A stretch of DNA of 64,000 nt from Hyphomicrobiales bacterium (GCA_900466005.1 UEGQ01000003.1:1-64000); one strand, 5' to 3'. Numbered from the stretch's first letter, positions 18,140 through 27,624 are shown. The notes: generated from the sequence alone by a model not told the origin. A program made the numbers and translations.

Positions 18140-19846
18140 TTATTCGGCGTTGCCGCGGTTCTTGAGTGCGGCGCCCAGGATGTCGCCGAGCGAAGCGCCG
18201 GAGTCGGACGAACCGAACTGTGCGACGGCTTCCTTTTCTTCTGCGATCTCGAGAGCCTTGATCGACAGCATGACCTTGCGATCCTTCTTGGAGAAGTTGG
18301 TGACGCGAGCGTCGACAACCTGACCAACCGAGAAACGCTCCGGACGCTGTTCGTCGCGGTCGCGGGAGAGATCGGCACGACGGATGAAGGAAGTGATGTC
18401 CTCGTGGTTGACGAGCTTCACTTCAATACCGCCATCGTTGATGCCGATGACTTCGCAGGAAACGACTGCGTTCTTGCGCAGGTCGCCGGAAGCGGCAGCT
18501 TCACCTACCGAGTCGCGGCCGAGCTGCTTGATGCCGAGCGAGATGCGTTCCTTCTCGACGTCGACGTCGAGAACGACAGCCTTGACGACGTCACCCTTGT
18601 TGTACTCTTCGATGACCTGCTCGCCCGGACGGTTCCAGTCGAGGTCCGACAGGTGAACCATGCCGTCGACATCGCCTTCGAGGCCGATGAACAGACCGAA
18701 TTCGGTCTTGTTCTTGACTTCGCCCTCAACTTCGGTGCCGGCCGGGTGGCTGTAGGCGAAGGCCTGCCACGGATTTTCCAGCGTCTGCTTGAGGCCGAGC
18801 GAGATACGGCGCTTGGACGGGTCGACTTCGAGAACGACAACGTCGACTTCCTGGCTCGTGGACAGGATCTTGCCGGGGTGAACGTTCTTCTTGGTCCAGG
18901 ACATTTCGGAGATGTGGATGAGGCCTTCGATGCCCGGTTCCAGCTCGACGAATGCACCGTAGTCGGTGATGTTCGTAACGGTACCGGTGATCTTCTTGCC
19001 GACCGGATACTTGGCGGCAATGCCGTCCCACGGATCCGCTTCGAGCTGCTTCATGCCGAGCGAGATACGGTGGGTTTCCTGGTTGATGCGGATGATCTGA
19101 ACCTTGACCTGCTGGCCGATGGACAGGATCTCCGACGGATGGTTGACGCGGCGCCAGGCCATGTCGGTGACGTGCAGCAGGCCGTCGATGCCGCCGAGGT
19201 CGACGAACGCACCGTAGTCGGTGATGTTCTTGACGACACCGTCGACAACCTGGCCTTCTTCGAGGTTCTGAACGATTTCAGAACGCTGTTCGGCGCGGGA
19301 TTCTTCCAGAACCGTACGGCGCGAAACGACGATGTTGCCGCGGCGCTTGTCCATCTTGAGGATTTCGAAGGGCTGCGGGTTGTGCATCAGCGGGGTAACG
19401 TCGCGGATCGGGCGGATGTCGACTTGGCTGCGCGGCAGGAACGCGACAGCGCCGTCCAGATCGACGGTGAAGCCACCCTTGACCTGGTTGAAGATGACGC
19501 CTTCGACACGTTCGCCGGCTTCGAACTTGGCTTCGAGCTTGACCCAGCTTTCTTCGCGGCGAGCCTTTTCGCGCGAGAGAACGGCTTCACCGAGCGCGTT
19601 TTCGATGCGCTCGACATAGACCTCGACTTCGTCGCCGACCTTCAGCGAGCCGTCCTTGGCCCGTGCGCCGAATTCCTTGAGCGGAACGCGACCTTCGACC
19701 TTCAGGCCGACGTCAACGATGGCGACGTCCTTCTCGATTGCCGTGATGATGCCCTTGGCAACATAGCCTTCGGCAAGATCGGTCTTGGCAAAGGACTCTT
19801 CGAGGAGGGCCGCAAAGTCCTCCCGCGTGGGGGTAGAAACAGACAT
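18140..19846 (-). CDS. rpsA: Ribosomal protein S1
   Basis: This is 30S protein S1 of 568 residues. It has six successive S1/OB domains with repeated cores such as 'GAFVDLGGIDGLLHVTDMAW', 'GAFVELEPGIEGLIHISEM' and 'GLFIGLEGDVDGMVHLSDL'. It binds mRNA leaders and delivers them to the 30S subunit. The start at 19846 (MSVSTPTRED) has an AGGAG site; the upstream open frame is noncoding leader. It follows cmk on the same strand after 143 bases, as in most bacteria. Confidence 0.98.
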   Translation of the reverse strand: MSVSTPTREDFAALLEESFAKTDLAEGYVAKGIITAIEKDVAIVDVGLKVEGRVPLKEFGARAKDGSLKVGDEVEVYVERIENALGEAVLSREKARREESWVKLEAKFEAGERVEGVIFNQVKGGFTVDLDGAVAFLPRSQVDIRPIRDVTPLMHNPQPFEILKMDKRRGNIVVSRRTVLEESRAEQRSEIVQNLEEGQVVDGVVKNITDYGAFVDLGGIDGLLHVTDMAWRRVNHPSEILSIGQQVKVQIIRINQETHRISLGMKQLEADPWDGIAAKYPVGKKITGTVTNITDYGAFVELEPGIEGLIHISEMSWTKKNVHPGKILSTSQEVDVVVLEVDPSKRRISLGLKQTLENPWQAFAYSHPAGTEVEGEVKNKTEFGLFIGLEGDVDGMVHLSDLDWNRPGEQVIEEYNKGDVVKAVVLDVDVEKERISLGIKQLGRDSVGEAAASGDLRKNAVVSCEVIGINDGGIEVKLVNHEDITSFIRRADLSRDRDEQRPERFSVGQVVDARVTNFSKKDRKVMLSIKALEIAEEKEAVAQFGSSDSGASLGDILGAALKNRGNAE

Positions 19847-19989
19847 GAAATCTCCTAAACGTGCCACATCAGGGCACGGGTCTGCGCCGGGGGTTAGCGT
19901 TGCACTTGCCATACATCTCGCCCGCCCTCTTGGGGCTGTCCGGCGCGGGGACGACGATGTCGGCGAAATCCGTCATATATGGAGCCGGC

Positions 19990-20649
19990 TCACCGGCTTC
20001 CAGATCCCTGTTTCTGCGCCAAGGCAGCATCGATGATCGACTTGGCCGCGTGAAACGCCGCTTCTATACTCATTTCTGAGGTATCAAGCAAGTGCGCGTC
20101 TTCGGCGGGCCGTAGCGGGCTGTCGGCTCGTCCCATGTCGCGCTCGTCGCGCTTCTTTACGTCGGCGCAAACCTCGTCGAAGACCGCCGAGCCTCCGCTG
20201 GTGACGATCTCGTCAAAGCGGCGTTTGGCACGCACCTCGGGTGAGGCCGTGACGTAGAGTTTCACCGGCGCGTTCGGGCAGACGACCGTGCCGATATCCC
20301 GGCCGTCGAGCACGGTGCCGGGCAATTTGGCCGCGAAGCGTCGTTGCGCCTCGACGAGCGCGCGACGAACAGCAGGCATGACTGCGATCCTGGATGCAGT
20401 CTCTCCGATTTCGTGCCGGGCAAGGATCGCGCGATCGAGTCCCGAGAGGTCCAGTCCGCGTGCGATCTCTTCGGCAACGGCCTCGTCGTCGAGCGGCAAG
20501 CCGGCGTCGAGAAGAGCCTTTGCCGTGGCGCGGTAGGTGAGGCCCGTGTCGAGGTGATGAAAACCGTAATGCGCCGCGATCAGGCGGGAGAGCGTTCCCT
20601 TGCCTGCGGCTGCCGGACCGTCGATGGCTATGGTAAAGGAAGAAGTCAT
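19990..20649 (-). CDS. cmk: Cytidylate kinase
   Basis: This enzyme phosphorylates CMP and dCMP with ATP. It has 219 residues, the P-loop GPAAAGKG at residues 11-18, the CMP-binding region '[13 protein letters not shown]', '[15 protein letters not shown]' and '[19 protein letters not shown]'. The ATG at 20649 overlaps the stop of a short upstream frame in an ATGA arrangement, as if an upstream gene were once translationally coupled. The expected upstream gene aroA is not there. Confidence 0.97.
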   Translation of the reverse strand: MTSSFTIAIDGPAAAGKGTLSRLIAAHYGFHHLDTGLTYRATAKALLDAGLPLDDEAVAEEIARGLDLSGLDRAILARHEIGETASRIAVMPAVRRALVEAQRRFAAKLPGTVLDGRDIGTVVCPNAPVKLYVTASPEVRAKRRFDEIVTSGGSAVFDEVCADVKKRDERDMGRADSPLRPAEDAHLLDTSEMSIEAAFHAAKSIIDAALAQKQGSGSR

Positions 20650-20995
20650 TCACGTTCACTTTCGAGCGCTTCGATCGTCACGCCCATGTTCGTCATCAGG
20701 AAATGAAGTCGGAGAAGACAACTTCATACTGGGCGTCCTTTGCGGCTCTCCGAGGGTCGGCACGGGGCCGGCGCGCCGCGGATGCGGCGGCGGAATTGCT
20801 GAAACGCCGGGTCGTTACCATATGTGGCGCGAATGGTCATCCCCGCCGCGCCAAAATGCTGGAAACCCGCGGGCGAAGATTGCCTTTGACAGGAGAGATT
20901 GCAACGATTAAGGGGACCGGCTAACAGTTTGACCGGTTGAATGCCGGATTGGCGACGAACGCCGTTATTCTTCAGGAATTCAAGAGGCTTTGACA
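20650..20995. other. Intergenic region where aroA would be expected
   Basis: About 346 bases between cmk and the divergent TIGR02300-type gene. On the minus strand the last 17 codons before cmk form an open frame ([16 protein letters not shown] plus stop) whose TGA overlaps the cmk ATG. The frame closes about 25 codons upstream. I find no EPSP synthase motif. The right half should hold the promoter of the rightward gene; I do not see a clear one. Confidence 0.45.
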
Positions 20996-21382
20996 GTGGC
21001 GAAAGCAGAACTTGGAACTAAGCGCACTTGCCCCGACACCGGCAAGAAATTCTACGATCTGAACAAGGATCCGATCGTATCACCTTACACCGGGAAGTCC
21101 TGGCCGTTGTCGTATTTCGAAGAAACCTCTGTTGCTTCGATCATGGAAAAGGCCGAGGAGGAGGAAGTCGCGGAAGTCGATACCGAGAATACGGATGTCG
21201 AATTGGTTTCGCTCGAAGATGCTGATGACGCCGGTTCGGGCGATGATCTGCCGGACCTTGGCGATGACGATGTCGAACTCGGTGATGACGACGACGACAC
21301 CTTCCTCGAGGCGGATGAGGACGACGACGACGAAGACATGACCGGCATCATCGGTGTGGCCGGCGACGACGACGACGTCTGA
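20996..21382 (+). CDS. TIGR02300-type acidic protein with FYDLN motif
   Basis: The protein has 128 residues. The N-terminus (KAELGTKRTCPDTGKKFYDLN) carries the motif that names this alphaproteobacterial family, and the C-terminal two thirds are almost entirely Asp and Glu, ending in DDDDV. Its function is unknown. I prefer the GTG at 20996 (MAKAELGT) with an AGAGG site eight bases upstream over the TTG at 20990. A terminator and then tRNA-Ala follow. The acidic tail suggests interaction with a basic partner or with metal ions, but this is a guess. Confidence 0.88.
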   Translation: MAKAELGTKRTCPDTGKKFYDLNKDPIVSPYTGKSWPLSYFEETSVASIMEKAEEEEVAEVDTENTDVELVSLEDADDAGSGDDLPDLGDDDVELGDDDDDTFLEADEDDDDEDMTGIIGVAGDDDDV

Positions 21383-21394
21383 TCATGTGTTTAC

Positions 21395-21422
21395 CGGCCC
21401 GGAGATAAAAGTTTCCGGGCCG
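21395..21422 (+). terminator. Terminator after the TIGR02300-type gene
   Basis: A perfect 9-bp stem (21395-21403 with 21414-21422) with a 10-base loop is followed by ATCATTTTTC. It lies 12 bases past the stop codon. Confidence 0.8.
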
Positions 21423-21529
21423 ATCATTTTTCGGCTTGCCATCTTCCGAATCCGGAAGTAATAAGCCGCCACCCGCCGGGCAGCGAAGCCCGAAAGGTTC
21501 CCGGAACCGGCAGATGCCGGACCCTTGAT

Positions 21530-21605
<76 letters not shown>

Positions 21606-21958
21606 AATCCTCCATTTTTCACGATCTGCTTTGAAGAACGGTCGCCGAGTTACGGGACGACTGGCATGGTTCCTGTTTGATGATGATCATCAAGTCGGCG
21701 GCCCTTTGTCCGGCTCGTCCCGCAGGCTCTATCTGATTTTTTGGACTCCTATTGTCCGCACTGAGTTGTGCAGACGAGTCCGTGCCGCGTCGGAAATGGG
21801 CGTCAGGAACCTGTTCCGTGATCGAGTGACCGTTCGGTGCCACTGACGCACACGATCGTCGCGTTGCGAGCAATCAACCGTATGTTCCGTTCGGGTCTTG
21901 TTGTCAGGAGGGGTGACGACAAGGCAGGCTGACGACGAGGCGCGCACGCACTTCATTG
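21606..21958. other. Intergenic region downstream of tRNA-Ala
   Basis: About 350 bases with no convincing gene on either strand. Short open frames here have poor codon use. A palindrome TGATGATCATCA lies near 21679-21690, and a weak hairpin (TTGTC...GACAA) with a CCCCTCC loop on the minus strand lies near 21897-21921. No integrase or repeat of the tRNA 3' end was seen. Confidence 0.4.
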
Positions 21959-22153
21959 CTAGCCGAGGAGCTCTCCGCGGCCGTTGCTCTGACCTCTGTC
22001 GATCTGGCACCAGTCGGTAATGCGTGTGACGTCGAAGCGTGCCTCGCGATCCTTCAGCTGGACGCGCAGCTTGCCTTCGTCCACACCGAGGGGGACGCCG
22101 ACATAGATTCGATTGTTTCCGGCTTCATCCAGAATGTCTATTGCGAAGCGCAT
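21959..22153 (-). CDS. Small hypothetical protein (64 residues)
   Basis: A 64-residue frame starts with an ATG preceded by CGGAGATTCC (GGAG six bases upstream) and has rhizobial codon use. The product begins MRFAIDILDEAGNNRIYVG and looks like a small beta-rich domain with alternating hydrophobic residues ('IYVGVPLG', 'KLRVQL', 'RFDVTRITDW'). I do not recognise it. It has no membrane segment. It is divergent from the YdcF-like gene. Confidence 0.5.
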   Translation of the reverse strand: MRFAIDILDEAGNNRIYVGVPLGVDEGKLRVQLKDREARFDVTRITDWCQIDRGQSNGRGELLG

Positions 22154-22284
22154 GGAATCTCCGGCCCGACGCCTTCATATTTGAATCGCTTTATTCAGAC
22201 TACTTTCGCTTCGTTATCTTGAGCGAAGCTTATTGAGCTAACCTGGAATTTGCGGTTTGCCAAAATCGAATGGGTAATAGATCG

Positions 22285-23070
22285 ATGTTCCTATTGTCGA
22301 AGCTGTTCTGGATCGTCGCCCAGCCACTGTCTCTCGCATTCCTTGCCACCTTTGCCGGCGCCGCGTGTGTTGCGGCGCGTCGATCGCGGGCGGGACTTCT
22401 TTTCGTCGGTGCGGCTCTGGCCCTGCTCTTCGTGACGCTCTACACCTCTGCCGGGACTGTGGCTCTGCAACGGCTGGAGGCGCAAATTCCGCGACCGATG
22501 CGAGACCCCGAGCAAGTTGGTTGCATGATCGTCCTCGGTGGCGCCTTCGAGACAGAGGTAACGACCACGCGGGGCGGTTTTGAGCTGAATCAGGCCGCCG
22601 ATCGCTTCGTCGAAGCGCTGCGCCTTGCATTGAAGTTCCCGCAGTCGCGCATCCTTGTTTCCGGAGGCGACGGCTCTTTCAGCGGCGCTTACGAGGGTGA
22701 CGCCGCCGCCGCCCGACGTTTCTTTTCTGGCTTCGGCATCAGCGAAAGTCGCCTGATCAGCGAGTCGGCGTCGCGAACGACCTTCGAGAATGTCGTCAAC
22801 AGCAGTCGGCTGCTGGCCGATCCGGCATTGCGGGGATGTCTTCTGATCACTTCCGCCTTCCACATGCCACGATCTCTCGCTTTGTTTCGCAAGGCGGGGA
22901 TAGACGTGACACCGTGGCCGACTGATTATCGAACGAGCGGAAGCGCCATCCTGCGCCTCGACTTCACGCAGCCGATGCTCAACGCCCAGCAAACGGCCAC
23001 CGCCATGCGCGAGTGGATCGGCCTCCTCGCCTATTATCTGACTGGACGGACGACGTCAGTGCTGCCGTAG
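22285..23070 (+). CDS. YdcF/ElyC-family (DUF218) membrane protein
   Basis: This 261-residue protein has two N-terminal membrane segments (about residues 8-30 and 38-58) followed by a DUF218 domain with 'GCMIVLGGAFETE', 'RILVSGGDG' and 'ISESASRTTFENVVNS'. The His of 'LITSAFHMPRSLALFR' is typical of the family. Relatives such as ElyC act in envelope or peptidoglycan precursor metabolism; the reaction is not defined. Two in-frame starts, 22270 and 22285, have only weak ribosome sites; I use MFLLSKLFW. It is a single gene convergent with the next one. Confidence 0.82.
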   Translation: MFLLSKLFWIVAQPLSLAFLATFAGAACVAARRSRAGLLFVGAALALLFVTLYTSAGTVALQRLEAQIPRPMRDPEQVGCMIVLGGAFETEVTTTRGGFELNQAADRFVEALRLALKFPQSRILVSGGDGSFSGAYEGDAAAARRFFSGFGISESRLISESASRTTFENVVNSSRLLADPALRGCLLITSAFHMPRSLALFRKAGIDVTPWPTDYRTSGSAILRLDFTQPMLNAQQTATAMREWIGLLAYYLTGRTTSVLP

Positions 23071-23084
23071 TGTCTACCGTGGAC

Positions 23085-23558
23085 CTATTTCTTGCTGATC
23101 GTCACGAACTTCGTGCCGCGCACACGAACAGTCATCTCGCACGGCGCGCTGTCGGTTCTCTCGCAGAAGCGCGGATGCATCTTGAAAACGAAGACCATGT
23201 TGCCGAACCGCTTGACGAAGTCGTAGCCGTAGACCTGCGCGGTTGCGATCAGCAGGTAGCCGCCCTCCTTGACCTGGACGTAGAAATTGTGGGGGCATCC
23301 GTCCTCGTTGCATGCCGGTCCACGTTCACTGTCACACGTGTACGCGCCGTGGTCGGAGATCGCGTCAATGATCCCGTCGTTGTTGATGTCCAGCCGTCGG
23401 ATGAAGCCATCGCCAAACTCGACGACCTTGCATTGGGAGCGAAAGTGGTCTTTCTCGTAGATCTCGGGATCGCTGACGAGACTCTGCTGGGCGGTGGCCG
23501 CAAGAGGCGCGCCAAGCAGAAGCGCAGTTTGCAGGAAGGCAAGCAGCAATTGTTTCAC
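23085..23558 (-). CDS. Secreted protein with an EF-hand-like loop, unknown function
   Basis: The product has 157 residues from a GTG start (MKQLLLAFLQ). It begins with a Sec signal peptide that would be cleaved after ATAQQ or nearby. The mature part carries 'RRLDINNDGIIDAISD', a close match to a calcium-binding D-x-N-x-D-G loop, and six cysteines that could form disulfides. The C-terminus 'MTVRVRGTKFVTISKK' looks like beta strands. A single loop is not a full EF-hand pair, so calcium binding is tentative. It is divergent from the TRIC-like gene. Confidence 0.65.
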   Translation of the reverse strand: MKQLLLAFLQTALLLGAPLAATAQQSLVSDPEIYEKDHFRSQCKVVEFGDGFIRRLDINNDGIIDAISDHGAYTCDSERGPACNEDGCPHNFYVQVKEGGYLLIATAQVYGYDFVKRFGNMVFVFKMHPRFCERTDSAPCEMTVRVRGTKFVTISKK

Positions 23559-23653
23559 GGCAATCGTCCGAACGAATGAGAGGCAATCGACCGGATGATG
23601 ACGTCCCTGGCTTGTGCCGCCCTGACCCGAGGTGAAACTCAGAAAGGCTATCG

Positions 23654-24292
23654 ATGACGTTGCTCGGCTTTCTCGACTACGCAGGCGTGGCCGTCTTCGC
23701 CGCAACTGGCGCATTGTCGGCATCGCGCAAGGAACTCGACGTGATCGGCTTCCTGTTCCTCGCTGCCGTAACGGGCATTGGCGGCGGCACGCTGCGGGAC
23801 GTCGTACTCGGCAGTCTGCCGGTCTTCTGGGTGATCGATCCCGGCTATATTCTCGTCTGCGTGTCGATGGGTGCACTGGTCTTCTTCACCGCACACCTCT
23901 TCGAATCGCGCTATCGACTGCTGATCTGGCTCGATGCCATCGGGCTTTCGGCCTATTGCGTCATGGGTGCTGCCAAAGGTCTGGCGGCCTCCGGCTCGCC
24001 GACCGTGGCGATCGTCACCGGCACCCTGACGGCAGCAGCCGGCGGCATCCTGCGCGATATCATAGCCGGCGAGCCCTCGGTTCTGCTTCGTCCCGAGATA
24101 TACGTCACGGCGGGCCTTGCCGGAGCATGTGTATTTACTGGAGCGACAGTCGCTGGAGCGCCGGTTTTCGTGGCGTCCGGGGCTGGTGCTCTGACGGCTT
24201 TCGCGATTCGCGGGGGTGCCCTGCGCTTCGGCTGGAGCTTTCCACGCTACAAACCGAGGCCCGGCAGATCGCCGGAGGACGTATTGCGATGA
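23654..24292 (+). CDS. TRIC/UPF0126-family membrane protein (YadS/YicG type)
   Basis: This is an inner-membrane protein of 212 residues with about seven membrane segments. It is built from two homologous halves, each with the family's Gly-rich kinked helix: 'GIGGGTLRDVVLG' in the first and 'AAGGILRDIIAGE' in the second. Prokaryotic members of this family form trimeric cation channels, although some are proposed amino acid transporters. ATG at 23654; a GAAAGG element lies about 10 bases upstream. It converges with irr, 16 bases apart. Confidence 0.85.
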   Translation: MTLLGFLDYAGVAVFAATGALSASRKELDVIGFLFLAAVTGIGGGTLRDVVLGSLPVFWVIDPGYILVCVSMGALVFFTAHLFESRYRLLIWLDAIGLSAYCVMGAAKGLAASGSPTVAIVTGTLTAAAGGILRDIIAGEPSVLLRPEIYVTAGLAGACVFTGATVAGAPVFVASGAGALTAFAIRGGALRFGWSFPRYKPRPGRSPEDVLR

Positions 24293-24308
24293 GGGGGTAA
24301 CCGGCGGA

Positions 24309-24728
24309 TTACGCGCTCTTTTGCCGCAGGCGGATGACCACGTCGACGTGACTGATCTCCAGACCTTCGGGAGGTTCCGGCAGGTTGTCGATCACGATAT
24401 TGCTCACCGGGATGTCGAGGACTTCGTTCTCTCCCTCAATGAAGAAGTGATGATGGTCCGAGACATTGGTGTCGAAATAGGTCTTGGCGCTTTCGACGGC
24501 GAGCACGCGGATAAGGCCGGCTTCCGTGAACTGGTGCAGGGTGTTGTAGACGGTCGCGAGGGACACGGGAACGTCAGCCGCAAGGGCTTCTTCGTGCAGT
24601 TCCTCGACCGTCAGGTGTCGATCACCCTTGGCGAAGAGCAGACTGGCGAGCGCAATGCGCTGACGCGTGGGACGAAGCCCAGAGCGACGCAGTCTCGCTT
24701 CCGTTTCCTTGAGGCGTTCTGCCATCAT
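24309..24728 (-). CDS. irr: Iron response regulator Irr (Fur superfamily)
   Basis: This heme-responsive transcription factor has 139 residues. The DNA-binding part holds 'RRSGLRPTRQRIALASLLF' and 'VPVSLATVYNTLHQF', and the His-rich heme/metal site is DHHHFF (His92-94). There is no cysteine at all, so the N-terminal Cys-Pro heme motif of Bradyrhizobium Irr is absent, as in other Rhizobiaceae. Start at 24728, with GGAGAG eight bases upstream; the longer frame lies upstream of the promoter. Irr represses heme synthesis and controls iron genes when iron is low. It is divergent from fabA. Confidence 0.92.
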   Translation of the reverse strand: MMAERLKETEARLRRSGLRPTRQRIALASLLFAKGDRHLTVEELHEEALAADVPVSLATVYNTLHQFTEAGLIRVLAVESAKTYFDTNVSDHHHFFIEGENEVLDIPVSNIVIDNLPEPPEGLEISHVDVVIRLRQKSA

Positions 24729-24775
24729 GGAGTTGCTCTCCGGTTCTACTCGAATGCTGGTCTTCTTGTTTAGCG

Positions 24776-24803
24776 ATATAACTTCTAAGCGGGAGGCTTT
24801 CAA
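24776..24803 (-). promoter_or_regulatory. Promoter of irr
   Basis: On the minus strand TTGAAA (24798-24803), a 16-base spacer and TTATAT (24776-24781) make a good housekeeping promoter about 45 bases before the irr start. The rest of the 300-base gap up to fabA (to 25030) has no gene; fabA must have its promoter there, but I see no clear match. Confidence 0.6.
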
Positions 24804-25030
24804 TACTTCAGTGCAGGTATACGGCGGCAGAGCGCCGGAGATACGGTATTTTCCTCCGATTGACTCTGGCCGCGCCGCGATGCTTCCTGTATGGCCACGG
24901 CTGAAATATGCGGCTTGAGGCGGGAGCAAGGCTGTCCAACGGCCGACAGGGGCGATTGCGGGACTTCATTTTGTCCCTATCTTGCTCTATGGGTCCAACA
25001 TTCGCGCAAGCCTGGGGACGACGAAGAAGA

Positions 25031-25546
25031 ATGAAACCGAGACAATCCAGCTACAACTACGAAGAAATCCTGTCCTGTGGTCGCGGCGAGCTTTTCGGCC
25101 CCGGCAATGCGCAGCTCCCCCTGCCGCCGATGCTGATGGTCCATCGTATCACGGACATCTCGGAAACCGGCGGCGCATTCGACAAGGGCTATGTCCGCGC
25201 CGAATACGACGTCCACCCTGACGATTGGTACTTTCCCTGCCACTTCCAGGGCAATCCGATCATGCCCGGCTGCCTTGGGCTCGACGGCATGTGGCAGCTG
25301 ACTGGCTTTTTTCTCGGCTGGCTGGGCGAAGAGGGTCGCGGCATGGCGCTCTCCACCGGTGAGGTGAAGTTCAAGGGTATGGTCCGCCCGCACACCAAGC
25401 TCTTGGAGTACGGCATCGACTTCAAGCGGGTCATGCGCGGCCGCCTTGTGCTGGGGACCGCCGACGGCTGGTTGAAGGCGGATGGCGAGATCATTTACCA
25501 GGCGACCGACCTTCGCGTAGGTTTGTCGAAGGATAAGACGGCCTGA
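25031..25546 (+). CDS. fabA: 3-hydroxydecanoyl-ACP dehydratase/isomerase
   Basis: FabA makes trans-2-decenoyl-ACP and isomerises it to cis-3, the branch point of unsaturated fatty acid synthesis. It has 171 residues, the usual length, with catalytic His71 and Asp85 in '[18 protein letters not shown]', as in E. coli (His70, Asp84). The start at 25031 ([10 protein letters not shown]) has GAAGAAG directly upstream. It is the first gene of fabA-fabB-fabI. Confidence 0.97.
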   Translation: MKPRQSSYNYEEILSCGRGELFGPGNAQLPLPPMLMVHRITDISETGGAFDKGYVRAEYDVHPDDWYFPCHFQGNPIMPGCLGLDGMWQLTGFFLGWLGEEGRGMALSTGEVKFKGMVRPHTKLLEYGIDFKRVMRGRLVLGTADGWLKADGEIIYQATDLRVGLSKDKTA

Positions 25547-25589
25547 TCTCAGGCACCGTCCAATTGTGATAACGAGAAGGTCTGTTGAG

Positions 25590-26813
25590 ATGAGAAGGGT
25601 AGTTGTTACGGGTCTGGGTATCGTTTCCTCCATCGGGAACGACGCCGCAGAGGTTACGGAATCCCTGCGCAATGCGAAGTCCGGAATCTCCTTCTCTCCC
25701 GATTTTGCCGAGCACGGTTTCCGCTGCCAGGTCTGGGGGAAGCCCACGCTGGACCCCACCGATCTTGTTGATCGCCGCGCGATGCGCTTCCTCTCTCAGG
25801 GGGGGGCATGGAACCACGTCGCGATGAAGCAGGCGATCGCCGATTCGGGACTTGAGGAATCCGACATCAGCGGTAACGAACGCACCGGCATCATCATGGG
25901 CTCGGGCGGTCCGTCCACGCGCACCATCGTCGAGGCGGCCGACATCACCCGCCAGAACAACAGCCCGAAGCGCATCGGTCCGTTTGCCGTGCCCAAGGCC
26001 ATGTCGTCGACCGCGTCGGCGACGCTCGCCACCTGGTTCAAGATCCATGGCGTAAACTATTCGATCTCGTCGGCTTGCTCGACTTCGGCGCATTGCATCG
26101 GCAACGCGGCCGAAATGATCCAGTGGGGCAAGCAGGACGTGATGTTCGCCGGTGGCCATGAGGATCTCGACTGGACTATGTCGGATCTCTTCGACGCCAT
26201 GGGTGCGATGTCTTCGAAGTTCAACGATGCGCCCGGCAGTGCATCACGTGCCTATGACGTCTCGCGTGACGGCTTCGTTATCGCCGGCGGCGCCGGCGTT
26301 CTCGTTCTGGAGGAGCTGGAACACGCCAAGGCCCGCGGTGCCAAGATCTATGCGGAAATCGTCGGTTACGGAGCGACCTCGGACGGCTACGACATGGTCG
26401 CACCGTCGGGTGAAGGCGCCATCCGCTGCATGCGGCAGGCACTCTCGACGGTGAAGGGGGAGATCGACTACATCAACACCCACGGCACGTCGACACCGGT
26501 CGGTGACTCCAAGGAAATCGGTGCGATCCGCGAAGTGTTCGGGACAAAGATCCCGCATATCCAGTCGACCAAGTCGCTGACTGGTCATTCGCTGGGCGCT
26601 GCCGGCGTCCAGGAGTCGATCTACGGGCTTCTGATGATGCAGGAACGCTTCATCGGCGAGAGCGCGCACATCAGCGAACTGGACCCGGAATTCGACGGTG
26701 TCCCGATCGTCCGCAAGCGGATTGACAACGCCAAGATCGACACCGTTCTGTCGAACTCCTTCGGCTTCGGCGGCACCAACGCCACGCTCGTGTTCCAGCG
26801 TCACAATGGATAA
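25590..26813 (+). CDS. fabB: 3-oxoacyl-ACP synthase I
   Basis: FabB elongates cis-3-decenoyl-ACP and other acyl-ACPs. It has 407 residues with active-site Cys163 in '[10 protein letters not shown]' and the two catalytic histidines in '[11 protein letters not shown]' and 'TGHSLGAAG'. Start at 25590 ([10 protein letters not shown]), 43 bases after fabA. The fabA-fabB pair is the classic anaerobic-type unsaturated fatty acid pathway. Confidence 0.97.
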   Translation: MRRVVVTGLGIVSSIGNDAAEVTESLRNAKSGISFSPDFAEHGFRCQVWGKPTLDPTDLVDRRAMRFLSQGGAWNHVAMKQAIADSGLEESDISGNERTGIIMGSGGPSTRTIVEAADITRQNNSPKRIGPFAVPKAMSSTASATLATWFKIHGVNYSISSACSTSAHCIGNAAEMIQWGKQDVMFAGGHEDLDWTMSDLFDAMGAMSSKFNDAPGSASRAYDVSRDGFVIAGGAGVLVLEELEHAKARGAKIYAEIVGYGATSDGYDMVAPSGEGAIRCMRQALSTVKGEIDYINTHGTSTPVGDSKEIGAIREVFGTKIPHIQSTKSLTGHSLGAAGVQESIYGLLMMQERFIGESAHISELDPEFDGVPIVRKRIDNAKIDTVLSNSFGFGGTNATLVFQRHNG

Positions 26814-26817
26814 CGGA

Positions 26818-27624
26818 ATGATTGCCTCTATGCAGGGAAAACGCGGCCTCATCATGGGCGTCGCGAACAACCACTCCATCGCCTGGGGTATCGCCAAGGC
26901 GCTTGCCGGTGCCGGCGCCGAACTCGCCTTCACTTACCAGGGCGAAGCTCTCGGTAAGCGCGTGAAGCCGCTTGCCGCCGAACTCGGTTCGGATTTCCTC
27001 CTGCCTTGCGACGTGGAGGATCTCGCTTCTGTCGACGCAGTTGTCGCGGCCCTGAAGGAGCGCTGGGGAAAGCTGGATTTCGTTGTTCATGCGATCGGCT
27101 TCTCCGACAAGAACGAACTGAAAGGGCTCTACGCAGACACCTCGCGTGAGAATTTCGTGCGCACGATGGTCATCTCGTGCTTCTCGTTCACGGAAATCGC
27201 CAAACGAGCGGCGGAGATCATGTCTGACGGTGGCTCGATGCTGACGCTGACATATGGCGGTTCGGTTCGTATCATGCCGAACTACAACGTCATGGGTGTT
27301 GCCAAGGCAGCGCTGGAGGCGTCCGTGCGCTATCTCGCCGGCGATTATGGTCCGCGCGGCATCCGGGTCAACGCCATCTCTGCCGGCCCGATCCGGACGC
27401 TTGCCGGTGCAGGCATCGCCGACGCCCGCGCGATGCTGTCCTGGCAGCAGAAAAATTCACCGCTCCGCCGGACGGTGACGATCGAAGACGTGGGCGGTTC
27501 TGCTCTCTACCTCCTGTCCGATCTCTCGCGTGGCGTGACCGGAGAGATCCACTACGTCGACTCCGGCTACAACATCACATCGATGCCGACTGTCGAATTC
27601 CTGAATAAGGCCGATACGGAATAG
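26818..27624 (+). CDS. fabI: Enoyl-ACP reductase (NADH)
   Basis: FabI performs the last reduction of each fatty-acid cycle and is the target of triclosan. It has 268 residues, with nucleotide-binding 'GLIMGVANNHSIAWGIA' and the catalytic Tyr156-x6-Lys163 in 'YNVMGVAKAALE'. The start at 26818 (MIASMQGKRG) lies four bases after the fabB stop; an ATG at 26806 that overlaps fabB is also possible. A strong terminator follows. Confidence 0.96.
   Translation: MIASMQGKRGLIMGVANNHSIAWGIAKALAGAGAELAFTYQGEALGKRVKPLAAELGSDFLLPCDVEDLASVDAVVAALKERWGKLDFVVHAIGFSDKNELKGLYADTSRENFVRTMVISCFSFTEIAKRAAEIMSDGGSMLTLTYGGSVRIMPNYNVMGVAKAALEASVRYLAGDYGPRGIRVNAISAGPIRTLAGAGIADARAMLSWQQKNSPLRRTVTIEDVGGSALYLLSDLSRGVTGEIHYVDSGYNITSMPTVEFLNKADTE

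Noticed and set aside
18404..19858. Long plus-strand frame opposite rpsA
   Set aside because: Shadow of rpsA with repetitive Asp/Leu/Val content that reflects the S1 repeats.
20600..20911. 103-codon plus-strand frame across the cmk start and the following gap
   Set aside because: It starts inside cmk on the opposite strand and its translation is Arg/Gly-rich without features.
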